From Rhodonellum psychrophilum GCM71 = DSM 17998 (lineage in GTDB: Bacteria > Bacteroidota > Bacteroidia > Cytophagales > Cyclobacteriaceae): 64,000 nucleotides of DNA. Positions 33,440 to 42,871 of this stretch are shown one piece after another. Below the pieces are notes generated by a model. It saw nothing but the letters and a program-made list of their open reading frames with translations, did no database searches and was not told the origin of the DNA. Made by a program: the position numbers and the translations under genes. Location of the stretch: NCBI RefSeq assembly GCF_000381545.1, contig NZ_KB906675.1:358777-422776 (forward strand). Direction: 5' to 3'. Position 1 is the stretch's first letter. Each line of letters begins with the position of its first letter.

Positions 33440-35929
33440 TTATTTGAAAACCAGTAAGTTGAGGTCTTGAGAAACCAACTCTAAAAAAATTCTGGTTTCG
33501 GAAATAAAATCATTGAGAATTTCATCAACCCCATCTAGTTTATTGTTTTTGATTGAAATCTCAATTTCTCTGGCTTTCTGCCCGGAAGGAACCCTGACTT
33601 GGCCCAATCTGCTGGAAAGTTGATGGGTAATTTCACGGACGATGCTGTAGTTTTTGGCCTCCATCGCCACTTCCAATTCCCTTAAATCGGCTGCAGTACT
33701 GGAAACCAAGTCTGTCATCACCTCAAGAAGCAAATCTTCATCACCCATGCAGAATTTTCTCAAGTCCTCCAGATTGTAGGGCTTGATGTCTTCATTTCTT
33801 TGTTTCCCTATCTGTTGCACTGGTATTTTGGTCAAATGAAGCAAAAATCCGATTTTTTTCAGTATTTGGCTTTCCGTGAATGGCTTTAACAATAAATCAT
33901 CAAAGCCCTCCTCCAATAACTTGTTTTTTTCTTTTACAAACACATTTGCTGTCATCGCCAAAATCGGCAGTTGATGGTACTCTGGGATTTCCCGTAGCAT
34001 TTCCTTCACCCTAAAACCACTCACTTCGGGCATTTGAATATCCAATATGGCCAAATCCAATGGACGGTTCTTGAAATTGTCTCGAAAGCCCACGCCTCCC
34101 AAACAGGAAACCACATTGGCACCAAGACTTTCCAATAGCAATCGGATAAATTTGAGACCAATCGTATCATCGTCAACCACTAGAATATCCAAGCCCTTCA
34201 AGCTGTAGGTGAATTTGCTGTCCTCCTGAGCGGTTTTCAATACCGGCGCTACGAATTGAGTGGGGATTTCAAGACTTATTTTGGTCCCTTTTCCAACCTC
34301 GCTTTCTACCTTTATTTCTCCATGCTGTAGATCCACCAATCTCTTCACAATGGCGAGACCAAGACCCGTTCCCCCAAATTTCCGCGTCATGGAGGCATCC
34401 CCTTGATTAAATTCCTGAAATACTTTTTTCAATACCTCTTGGTTCATCCCCATCCCGGTATCCTCCACAACCAAAGCAATGGTGTTGTTGGAGTTTTGCA
34501 CGATCGAAACCTCAATGCTTCCTTTGTGGGTAAATTTCAAGGCATTGCTGATCAGGTTATTCAGGATTTGGTTGATTCTTAATTGATCCCCTACCATCCA
34601 TTTGTCTTCCTGGAGGTCGATTTGCCAATTAAAATCAAGATTTTTTTCCTCTGCTTTCAGGGCAAAAAAGCTCTGAATAGTCAAAAAAAGCTTCTTGGGA
34701 TCAAATGGCTCTTTTTCAATATGGATTTTTCCAGCTTCCAGTTTTGAAAAATCCAATATATCATTCACGATCGCCATCAGGGTTTCGGACGCAAAACCGA
34801 TCATTTGCACAAACTCCTGTTGGTTGGGATTCAGATCCGTTTTAAAAAGGGCATTTTGGAAGCCCTGGATTGCATGGAGGGGGTTTCTGATCTCATGGCT
34901 CATATTCGCCAAAAAGTCCTGCTTGGCTTTTGCCAGATGATCAGAGTGTTTTTTGGCATTCTCAAGCCTTTTTCTGTAGGAATTTGCCTGTCGAACTTCC
35001 TTCAATATGCTGTAAACAAACCCCAATGAACCAATGACACCCAAAAATACCAAAAATGCCAAAATGAAAGAAACATTGGTAGTCATTTTATAAGCGGATT
35101 GATTTTTCTCCTTATAATCTACCAAAAGGTTTTGTTGAATACCCGTAATCAGGGCTTGTATTTCCGAAAAAATCACTTTGTTCTTTTCCAACAGGCTTGC
35201 CTGCAGATTGGCGAAGTTGCCTTTTAATTGCTGCTCATCCCTATAAATTTTGGTGACAAAGTCTTTCAAAGGGATCAATATGGAGTCAGCACGGGATTTC
35301 TGGACTCCTTTGGCCACCAAATTTTGCTTAACAGCCTCCAAGTCATCGATCCCCTGAAGTTTTGCTTCCTTTTCACTTAAGTCCGGATTCTCGATCTGAT
35401 TAGCTTTCTTAGGTTTTTGCTGGTCCAACTTTGGGGCATGTTCGGCAAAAAAATCTCGCTCCTTTATTTTACCCAAAAACTCAAGCTCAATTGATTGCCT
35501 TTGCCTTTGAATTTTAGTCTCAATGCTTTTGAGTGCTTTTTGTCCAGAATTTTTGTTGGAGAGATTGTTGTTGATTTCCTCCAAACCAGCATAACCAACG
35601 AGCAATTCCCTAACATTATGGTTTATTTTATCAAAACTCTCCATTTCTGCTGTTTCATCTGCATTTTGGCTCAGCCAATCCAACCTAGCAATGATGCGGT
35701 CCAATGCTTTCTTAAAAACAGAATCCTTGTCGGTCAGTCTATCCTCGCGGGAAATATCCAGCAAATGGACATCTGACATCAATCCATTCAACTGCCTAAG
35801 TTTTTCATTGGGTTCCGATAGATTTTCAACCGTATCCAATAGATTGCGAATACTGAAAAAGGTGACCAAACTTACGCTGATCACTAAAAATATTGCTAGA
35901 AAAAATCCAATTTTTACTTTTCCTCCCAC
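33440..35929 (-). CDS. Hybrid sensor histidine kinase with receiver and Hpt domains
   Basis: A membrane kinase of 829 residues. Residues 8-27 are a transmembrane helix, followed by a largely helical periplasmic sensor of about 240 residues, a second helix near 283-303, a HisKA domain with H345 in MSHEIRNPLHA, an ATPase domain with N box (NQILNNLISNALKFTH), G1 (VVEDTGMGM) and G2 (FGGTGLGLAIVKRL), a receiver with D630 (LAILDIQMPE) and a C-terminal Hpt with H769 (ITHQLSSRL). All phosphorelay residues are present. It faces the NtrC-type regulator tail to tail, 1 bp apart, so the likely flow is kinase to receiver to Hpt to NtrC protein. The signal is unknown. Confidence 0.95.
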   Translation of the reverse strand: MGGKVKIGFFLAIFLVISVSLVTFFSIRNLLDTVENLSEPNEKLRQLNGLMSDVHLLDISREDRLTDKDSVFKKALDRIIARLDWLSQNADETAEMESFDKINHNVRELLVGYAGLEEINNNLSNKNSGQKALKSIETKIQRQRQSIELEFLGKIKERDFFAEHAPKLDQQKPKKANQIENPDLSEKEAKLQGIDDLEAVKQNLVAKGVQKSRADSILIPLKDFVTKIYRDEQQLKGNFANLQASLLEKNKVIFSEIQALITGIQQNLLVDYKEKNQSAYKMTTNVSFILAFLVFLGVIGSLGFVYSILKEVRQANSYRKRLENAKKHSDHLAKAKQDFLANMSHEIRNPLHAIQGFQNALFKTDLNPNQQEFVQMIGFASETLMAIVNDILDFSKLEAGKIHIEKEPFDPKKLFLTIQSFFALKAEEKNLDFNWQIDLQEDKWMVGDQLRINQILNNLISNALKFTHKGSIEVSIVQNSNNTIALVVEDTGMGMNQEVLKKVFQEFNQGDASMTRKFGGTGLGLAIVKRLVDLQHGEIKVESEVGKGTKISLEIPTQFVAPVLKTAQEDSKFTYSLKGLDILVVDDDTIGLKFIRLLLESLGANVVSCLGGVGFRDNFKNRPLDLAILDIQMPEVSGFRVKEMLREIPEYHQLPILAMTANVFVKEKNKLLEEGFDDLLLKPFTESQILKKIGFLLHLTKIPVQQIGKQRNEDIKPYNLEDLRKFCMGDEDLLLEVMTDLVSSTAADLRELEVAMEAKNYSIVREITHQLSSRLGQVRVPSGQKAREIEISIKNNKLDGVDEILNDFISETRIFLELVSQDLNLLVFK

Positions 35930-36047
35930 TTCAATCCTTGCTTTAGGTTTTTAAATTCTTCGCTTCAATCCATCAACTTCACAATTATTATTCCAAGCTG
36001 GGTTATGCTTCAACAAATATAGACATAAGTATATTGTAATGAACTCC

Positions 36048-36554
36048 TTAGACTGTCTTGATTTCCAAAAAAGGCACCCATTCTTCTGCGTTTCTTTCCG
36101 CATATTCAGTCAAAAAATAAGAAAGGGAAGGCCTGAAAGGGTGGTTTTTTAGCATCAATCCCACTTGCTCGGGTGTTTTGTCCCCTTTTTGGACATTGCA
36201 CCTGTGGCAAGCTGTAATTAAATTGCTCCAATTCGTGGCACCTCCTTTAGAGCGGGGAACCACATGGTCGATGGTAAGATGCTTTTTGGAACCACAGTAT
36301 TGACATTCTCCCTTATCCCTTTTGAAGAGATTGTTCCTGTTCAAAAGAACTCCTCTATAGGGGATGTTTTTATACTCATTGAGCCGAATTACGGCAGGGT
36401 ACTTAAAAACCCGATCGACGGTTCTGATCGCAAAATGATCATAATAACTCAGGCAAATCACCTTATCCAAAAAAGTCAAAACAAGTGCTTTCTGAACCGT
36501 CACAACAGCTACAGGGGAGTGATCCATATTCAATACCAACACACGTTTTTCCAT
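36048..36554 (-). CDS. HNH endonuclease family protein
   Basis: A 168-residue protein with a C-terminal HNH domain: two CxxC pairs (CQYCG and CHRCN) that bind structural zinc, and the catalytic core HLTIDHVVPRSKGG with NWSNLITAC. The N-terminal half (LVLNMDHSPVAVVTVQKAL) is shared by a widespread stand-alone HNH family conserved in Bacteroidota and Cyanobacteria; its function is unknown. It lies beside smpB and tsaD on the same strand but separated by about 50 bp. It is not obviously linked to a restriction system or mobile element here. Confidence 0.9.
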   Translation of the reverse strand: MEKRVLVLNMDHSPVAVVTVQKALVLTFLDKVICLSYYDHFAIRTVDRVFKYPAVIRLNEYKNIPYRGVLLNRNNLFKRDKGECQYCGSKKHLTIDHVVPRSKGGATNWSNLITACHRCNVQKGDKTPEQVGLMLKNHPFRPSLSYFLTEYAERNAEEWVPFLEIKTV

Positions 36555-36607
36555 AATAAAGTTAATTTTAACCCAACCACAAAAACCTAATGTATAATAA
36601 AATTGTT

Positions 36608-37072
36608 TCAGTAGGCTAGTTTTCCAAGCTCTCTTTTCGCATCTTTTTCCTTGATATCCTGTCTTTTGTCATGGGTCTTTTTACCACGAGCCAAAGCAAT
36701 CTCCATTTTGGCGAGTCCTTGGTCATTGATAAATATACGGATGGGTATAATCGAGAGCCCTTTTTCTGCAAATTTACTCTCCAATTTATCAAGTTCTTTT
36801 CTACTTAACAACAGCTTTCGCTCGCGAACCGCTTCATGGTTGAAACTAGCAGCCATGGAATAGGGTGCAATGTGCATTTGTCGGATGAAAAGTTCTTCAC
36901 TCTTGAAAAAGCAAAATGCCTCAGTAAGCGAAACCTTTCCCTCCCTGATGGATTTGATTTCGGTTCCCCGCAATACCAACCCGGCGACGTAGGTATCCAC
37001 AAACTCAAATTCAAAGCTTGCTTTTTTATTCTTGATGTTTATTTTTTTTTCGAATCTATTGATCTTCGCCAT
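36608..37072 (-). CDS. smpB: SsrA-binding protein SmpB
   Basis: SmpB binds tmRNA and delivers it to stalled ribosomes. The protein has the OB-fold segments typical of the family: KKASFEFEFVDTYVAGLVLRG, TEIKSIREGK, FIRQMHIAPY and the basic C-terminal tail KKTHDKRQDIKEKDAKRELGK. ATG 37072 (MAKINRF) is the usual start; ATG 37090 would add six residues. Length is normal at 154 residues. No tmRNA gene was recognised in the window. Upstream tsaD on the same strand is about 100 bp away. Confidence 0.97.
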   Translation of the reverse strand: MAKINRFEKKINIKNKKASFEFEFVDTYVAGLVLRGTEIKSIREGKVSLTEAFCFFKSEELFIRQMHIAPYSMAASFNHEAVRERKLLLSRKELDKLESKFAEKGLSIIPIRIFINDQGLAKMEIALARGKKTHDKRQDIKEKDAKRELGKLAY

Positions 37073-37178
37073 TTTTTTCTTTGAATTCATTTAATAATAT
37101 ACCGCTCCATCAGGAGCCAGCCCTACCTGAGAATGCGCAATGGACACCATCGTCCTACCTCCCAAAGGGTATTCCAAA

Positions 37179-38183
37179 TCAGATCTTCATCCTTGCATCC
37201 GGCACCACATCCATGCCACAGAATTCACTTTTCAGGAATTTATAATGGGCAGCCATCGCTATCATCGCTGCATTGTCGGTGCAGTATTCCAATTTTGGAA
37301 TATAAACGTTCCATCCCAGTTTTTCTGCTGTCAATCCAAGCTCTTTTCTCAAACCAGAGTTTGCCGAAACTCCACCGGCAATCGCTATTTCTTTGATATT
37401 GTGCTCCTTTGCTGCTTTTTTGAGTTTCAACAATAATGTCTTGATCAGGGTATACTGTACAGAAGCACAAATATCGGCCAGGTTTTGTTCCACAAAGTCT
37501 GGATTTTTCTTAAGATTGTCCCTTAAAAAATAAAGGATTGAGGTTTTGATTCCACTGAAGGAGAATTTCAGTCCCGGCATGTCCGCAACTGGAAAGGAGT
37601 AAGCCAAAGGATTTCCCTCTTGGGCATATTTATCCAAAAAAGGTCCGCCTGGATATGGCAAACCCAATAATTTGGCAGTTTTGTCAAAGGCCTCCCCCAC
37701 AGCATCGTCGGTGGTTTCTCCTATTACTTCCATATCCAAATGGTCCCGTACCAAGACCAATTGCGTATGGCCGCCACTTACCGTCATACAAATAAACGGG
37801 AAGTTGGGTTTTGGGTCATCAATGAAGTGGGACAAAATATGGGCCTGCATGTGGTTGACCTCAATCAAAGGAATATCCAACATGAAGGCAAAGGATTTAG
37901 CAAAGGAAACGCCCACCATCAATGAGCCCATCAATCCTGGACCTTTTGTAAATGCCACAGCGGACAGCTCTTTTTTGTCAATACCCGAAGAGATCATCGC
38001 CTCGTGGATGACCGGAATCAAATGTTGCTGATGTGCCCTGGATGCCAGTTCAGGAACTACCCCCCCATATTTTTCGTGTACAGATTGCGTGGCCACAATA
38101 TTATTGAGTATTTTGCCATTAGATATTACAGACGCCGAAGTTTCATCGCAGGATGACTCAATGGCCAGTATCGTTACCTTCAT
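37179..38183 (-). CDS. tsaD: tRNA N6-adenosine threonylcarbamoyltransferase TsaD
   Basis: TsaD transfers the threonylcarbamoyl group to A37 of ANN-decoding tRNAs. The 334-residue ASKHA-fold protein opens with TILAIESSCDETSASV, carries the metal-binding HMQAHILSHF, and GGHTQLVLV and IAGGVSANSGLR, all family signatures. Its start (38183) is only 12 bp from that of the divergent tamB gene, an arrangement widely kept in Bacteroidota; the promoters must therefore lie inside the opposite gene or be very compact. Confidence 0.97.
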   Translation of the reverse strand: MKVTILAIESSCDETSASVISNGKILNNIVATQSVHEKYGGVVPELASRAHQQHLIPVIHEAMISSGIDKKELSAVAFTKGPGLMGSLMVGVSFAKSFAFMLDIPLIEVNHMQAHILSHFIDDPKPNFPFICMTVSGGHTQLVLVRDHLDMEVIGETTDDAVGEAFDKTAKLLGLPYPGGPFLDKYAQEGNPLAYSFPVADMPGLKFSFSGIKTSILYFLRDNLKKNPDFVEQNLADICASVQYTLIKTLLLKLKKAAKEHNIKEIAIAGGVSANSGLRKELGLTAEKLGWNVYIPKLEYCTDNAAMIAMAAHYKFLKSEFCGMDVVPDARMKI

Positions 38184-38195
38184 TATTTTTACCCG

Positions 38196-41100
38196 TTGGA
38201 AAAGAAGTCGAAAGTTACAGAAATTTTACTTAAAGCCTTTAAGGTACTTTTAAGGCTTACTCTTTTATTGATTTTTGGGGTTGTTTTGATTGCTGGCTTG
38301 TTACAAATCCCCTCCATCCAAACCAAAGTCAGTAAATTGCTTACGGATTATATCAGCAACAATACGGGCTTTCGAACAAGCATTTCCAAGGTCCAAATCA
38401 GGTGGTGGGATGCCGTAAGCTTGAAAGATGTAACCATTTATGACCAGAAGGATAGTCTGATGGCAAATCTGGAGGAGGTATTCATTGATTTCTCGATTGC
38501 CGGAATCTTCGACAAAAATAATCCTTCCATAGACCAAATCAAACTCGAAAGAGGGAGCATCAGGCTATTGACCCATCCAGAAGAAAGTAGGATAAACATC
38601 TCGGAATTTCTGGTCCGGATCAATTCCCTTTTTGGGTCTGCCGAAAGAGACCCAAATCGGAAATCGGTGAAATTCAGTATTGGCAATATCTATCTCGAAA
38701 ATGCCTCTTTGGATATCATCAATTATTCTGCAACACCCGTCACGGAGGGTTTTGATTTCAATCAATTGAATTTCAGAAACTTGATTGCGGATGCTGACGA
38801 ATTTGAAACGGAAGCGGGAGTAATTTTCATAAAATTAAACTATCTCAGAGGTGAGGAATCAAACTCGGGAATGTTTTTCCAGCAGTTAAAAACAGATTTT
38901 ACCCTTGCCCCCACCTATATGGAATTTGCCAATCTTTATCTCCGGTCCAATAAAACGGAGATAAAAGATTATCTCAAGTTCAGTTATGAATCCATTGCTT
39001 CCTTGTCCAATTTCACTCAGGAAGTCGAGATATTGACCCATTTGGATGAGTCTGCACTGGACATCAAAGATCTCAAATATTTCTCCAACCAAATCCCGGA
39101 TTTTGAAGACCGCATTTTCTTGAGCGGCGAAATAAAAGGAACAGTTGATGATCTTTCCTCAGATGAGTTGCTTATCCGATTCGGAAAGAAAAGTGCACTT
39201 TTCGGGAAGTTCATCATCGATGGATTGCCAAACATAGACAGCACATTTTTCCAAATGTCCCTTCTCAATTCTGTTTTGAGCAGCGAAGACCTTGCACCCT
39301 ACATCAGCGAAGAGGCCATTCGGGAAATTGATAAATTCCGAGACATCCGATTTGACACGGATTTCAACGGCTACCTCAATAATTTTATGGCCAATGGGAA
39401 TTTCAGAACAAGCATCGGGACTATTATCGGCAGATTGAATTACAAATTGGTCAGGAATCAGCCCAGCTATAACGGTAGGGTGGAATTGAAAAATCTGGAT
39501 CTGGGAATTCTCATGGAAGATCCCGAAACCTTCCAAAAAGTGTCCATGACAGGCTTGGTCAAGGGAACCGGACTTTCCCTGGAAACCTTCATGATCCAAG
39601 TAGACGCAAATATCAAAAGTGCGGGGATTAATCAGTATGATTTCAAAAACATTACCACAAATGCTACCTTTGGAAAGGATTTGTTTAAAGGCAGAATGAA
39701 GGTCAACGACCCCAATCTAAAAGCTGAAATCGATGGGGTTTTGGATTTGAGGGAAGGAAAGGATTCTATCAGAATGATGACCAGGATCGACACCGCATTT
39801 CTTAGGGAAATCAACCTGATGGACAAGGAAGGTTTTGTCAGTGGAAACATCGAGCTGGACACAAAGGGTCTGACGCTTGACAATATCGAAGGAATTGCGA
39901 GGTTCAGCGACATCCTGCTAAGCTATGAGGGCAAGAATCTCAATATTGATAATTTTTTCTTCCAGTCACTTTTCACGGATGAATCCAGGTTGATTTCTCT
40001 CAATTCCGATTTACTGGTGGCCGGTATCTCCGGAAATTTTAAAGTGAAGGAACTTGCAGCAGATGTTGAAAGATTGGGCAGACAGTACATCGCCATCCTT
40101 ACCAATACGACAGAAGACCCCACATTGCTTTCCAACGCTGGTGGATCAGATCCCTATCAAATTGACATCAACCTCAATTTTATTGACATCAATCCCATCA
40201 TCAACCTTTTTGAGCCGAGTACCACCATTTCAAAAAACACGATTATCGAAGGCGCTTTTTACAACAATGAGGAAAACATCATTTTCAATCTTTTCACAGG
40301 TATAGATTCCATCTACTACAACGGGAATTATCTTTTTGACACAAACCTCGATTTCAATACCTCAAAAATGAGCTTGAACAATGAAGTCTTGGCTTCCTTC
40401 TATATTTTTTCAAAAAAACAAATCCTGAAATCGGGACTGACTTTTAACAATTTGGCCATGGAAGCCATTTGGGACGAATCCAAAATAGATTTGAGCATCA
40501 ATCAGGATCAATTTGCATCCAACAGCTATATCAAGCTAAAAAGTGAAATCGAATTGTTCCGAGACCACACTTCGATCGTCATGCTGCCTTCGGAATTGAA
40601 AATATTGGAGAAGACTTGGAGTTTTGAAGGTGATAACCAAATTTACCTGACAGACGGTTTGGTCCAATTTGAAAACATCAAGCTTTTCAACGAAGATCAG
40701 TTTGTCGCTATCAACGGAAAAATCACCGCCGACCCCGAAGACATTCTTTCCTTGGACATCCATGAACTCAAAATGGATTTTCTAAACACCCTCAGTTTGC
40801 AGGAGTATGAAGGTACCGCAAATGGCCTTTTTGCCTTTAATAATTTTTATGAAAAAATAGGGGTAAATGGGAATCTAAACATTGATAATCTATTGATCAA
40901 TAATTTTCTCATCGGAGATATAGAAGCGGGGACGTATTTGGAAGAAGACCTCATCAATCTGGAATTGAGCAATTTAAGGGATGGAATAAAGATAATTGAG
41001 ATCAATGGCTCACTGGGAAGAAAAGACGAAGAACTTGCCTTGAAAGCAAAATTGAATAATGCCAACCTTTCTGTTCTGGAGCCTTTTCTTTCCACATACC

Positions 41101-42821
41101 TTACCCAAATGGGAGGCACTGTAAGTGGGGAATTTGCGGTGGAAGGCTCATTGAATGCACCCGTGGTGTTGGGTACTGGAAGGTTGACAGGCGGAACTAC
41201 TCGGATCAATTATCTCAATACATTCTATACCATAGACGGAAACATCGTTTTTTCACCAAATGAAATTAGCTTTAAAGAGTTGATTTTGAAGGATATCAAT
41301 GGAAACCGGAATAGAATGAGAGGAGGAATCGTTCATGATGGATTCAAAAATTTCATTCTGGACATCTCTTCCAATCTGGAAAACTTCCAAGTGTTGAATA
41401 CCAGTAGCAAAGACAATGAGCTCTTTTACGGGACAGCTTTTGTAACTGGAACCTTGGATATATTCGGCGCGGCAAACAACCTGGATCTAAATGCCAGAAC
41501 CACCACCAATCCAAATACGCGCATTTACATTCCTTTGGGATCTAGTTCGGTTCAAGCCCAAGAGGATTATATCAATATCATCAATATTCGTGATACGACA
41601 AGGACCATTTCCTTTGAGGAATCTGTACAAAAACTCGCCATCAACAATGTGAGAATGAATTTCAATTTGGATGTCACCCCAGATGCCTACACGGAAATCC
41701 AAATAGATCCCAGAACAGGTGAAAACATTCAGGGAAGGGGTCGTGGGCTATTGAACCTCAATATTGACACCCAAGGCAATTTTTCCATGTCGGGGAATTA
41801 CGAGATCACAGAAGCCAAATACAATTTCTCTCTCTACAACATTATCAAGAGAGAATTTATCGTGCAGCCTGGTGGAAGGATTTCCTGGTTTGGGGATCCT
41901 TATGAAGGCGTGATGGATCTCAAAGCCATCTACCAAGAAAGTGTTTCTCTCCAGAACCTGCAAGCTGGCGCCACAGGCTCGCAGCTGGAAGACCCACAAA
42001 TGAGACGAAGATGGCCCGTGAAAGTCATCATGGACTTGAAGGGGAAAATCCTTTCACCCGATATTGCTTTTGACTTTGATTTTTCCGGATTTCCAGAGGG
42101 AAACATCCAAACATACATCTCTGCCTTCAGAAATCGCATCGCAAATGATGAGCAGGAAAAAAACAGACAGGTATTTTCCGTGATCATGATGCGCTCCTTT
42201 TCACCAGAGGGCCAGTTCAGTGGTGTCAGTAGCTTGGCCACTTCCAACCTAAGCCAGCTGTTGTCTTCCCAGCTCAATAATTTTATCGCGCAGGTGGATC
42301 AAAACCTGGAAGTGGATATCGATTTGGCCACATTGGACCAAAGCGCTCTGGAAACTTTTCAGCTGCGAGTTGCCTATACATTTCTGGAGGGGCGGCTTCG
42401 GGTGATGCGGGATGGTGGATTCACGGATTTACAAGGCAATGCAGACCTGAACAGCATCGCTGGAGATTGGCAAGCTGAATACCTCTTGACCGAAGATGGC
42501 AGGTACAGATTGCGGATTTACAACAGAAATAACTTCAATACTTTCACCTCACTCTCCCTATCGAGAAATGTGGCCACCTATGGCATGTCGATTTCTCAAA
42601 ACCTTTCCTTTAGTTCTTTCAGGGAGCTATTTGAAAAAATACGGAACAGGGACAAGGACAAACTCCGCATCAATGACACGGATGATTTTTTAAGGTACCA
42701 AGATGGAAATCAGTTGAACTGGACGCCGATTCCGCTCAAGGAACTGAACAAACGCGTCAATGTATTGGACCGTCCGATGGATTCCCAAAATGAATTTATC
42801 AGAAAAGAAGAACAGGATTGA
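38196..42821 (+). CDS. TamB-like translocation and assembly module protein
   Basis: A very large (1541 residues) envelope protein with an N-terminal membrane anchor (residues 15-35, LLRLTLLLIFGVVLIAGLLQ) and a long repetitive beta-rich body ending in the TamB/DUF490 domain: GRGRGLLNLNIDTQGNFSMSGNYEI, then FDFDFSGFPEGN and VDIDLATLDQ. TamB-type proteins span the periplasm as a lipid-conducting beta-groove and work with a BamA-family TamA. The start at 38196 is TTG; no ATG or GTG lies in frame upstream before the tsaD gene. The end is 50 bp from the photolyase gene on the same strand. Confidence 0.9.
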   Translation: MEKKSKVTEILLKAFKVLLRLTLLLIFGVVLIAGLLQIPSIQTKVSKLLTDYISNNTGFRTSISKVQIRWWDAVSLKDVTIYDQKDSLMANLEEVFIDFSIAGIFDKNNPSIDQIKLERGSIRLLTHPEESRINISEFLVRINSLFGSAERDPNRKSVKFSIGNIYLENASLDIINYSATPVTEGFDFNQLNFRNLIADADEFETEAGVIFIKLNYLRGEESNSGMFFQQLKTDFTLAPTYMEFANLYLRSNKTEIKDYLKFSYESIASLSNFTQEVEILTHLDESALDIKDLKYFSNQIPDFEDRIFLSGEIKGTVDDLSSDELLIRFGKKSALFGKFIIDGLPNIDSTFFQMSLLNSVLSSEDLAPYISEEAIREIDKFRDIRFDTDFNGYLNNFMANGNFRTSIGTIIGRLNYKLVRNQPSYNGRVELKNLDLGILMEDPETFQKVSMTGLVKGTGLSLETFMIQVDANIKSAGINQYDFKNITTNATFGKDLFKGRMKVNDPNLKAEIDGVLDLREGKDSIRMMTRIDTAFLREINLMDKEGFVSGNIELDTKGLTLDNIEGIARFSDILLSYEGKNLNIDNFFFQSLFTDESRLISLNSDLLVAGISGNFKVKELAADVERLGRQYIAILTNTTEDPTLLSNAGGSDPYQIDINLNFIDINPIINLFEPSTTISKNTIIEGAFYNNEENIIFNLFTGIDSIYYNGNYLFDTNLDFNTSKMSLNNEVLASFYIFSKKQILKSGLTFNNLAMEAIWDESKIDLSINQDQFASNSYIKLKSEIELFRDHTSIVMLPSELKILEKTWSFEGDNQIYLTDGLVQFENIKLFNEDQFVAINGKITADPEDILSLDIHELKMDFLNTLSLQEYEGTANGLFAFNNFYEKIGVNGNLNIDNLLINNFLIGDIEAGTYLEEDLINLELSNLRDGIKIIEINGSLGRKDEELALKAKLNNANLSVLEPFLSTYLTQMGGTVSGEFAVEGSLNAPVVLGTGRLTGGTTRINYLNTFYTIDGNIVFSPNEISFKELILKDINGNRNRMRGGIVHDGFKNFILDISSNLENFQVLNTSSKDNELFYGTAFVTGTLDIFGAANNLDLNARTTTNPNTRIYIPLGSSSVQAQEDYINIINIRDTTRTISFEESVQKLAINNVRMNFNLDVTPDAYTEIQIDPRTGENIQGRGRGLLNLNIDTQGNFSMSGNYEITEAKYNFSLYNIIKREFIVQPGGRISWFGDPYEGVMDLKAIYQESVSLQNLQAGATGSQLEDPQMRRRWPVKVIMDLKGKILSPDIAFDFDFSGFPEGNIQTYISAFRNRIANDEQEKNRQVFSVIMMRSFSPEGQFSGVSSLATSNLSQLLSSQLNNFIAQVDQNLEVDIDLATLDQSALETFQLRVAYTFLEGRLRVMRDGGFTDLQGNADLNSIAGDWQAEYLLTEDGRYRLRIYNRNNFNTFTSLSLSRNVATYGMSISQNLSFSSFRELFEKIRNRDKDKLRINDTDDFLRYQDGNQLNWTPIPLKELNKRVNVLDRPMDSQNEFIRKEEQD

Positions 42822-42871
42822 AACAATTCCAGATTTCAATCATTACAATAGGTATAATTTAAGCGCAAGAA

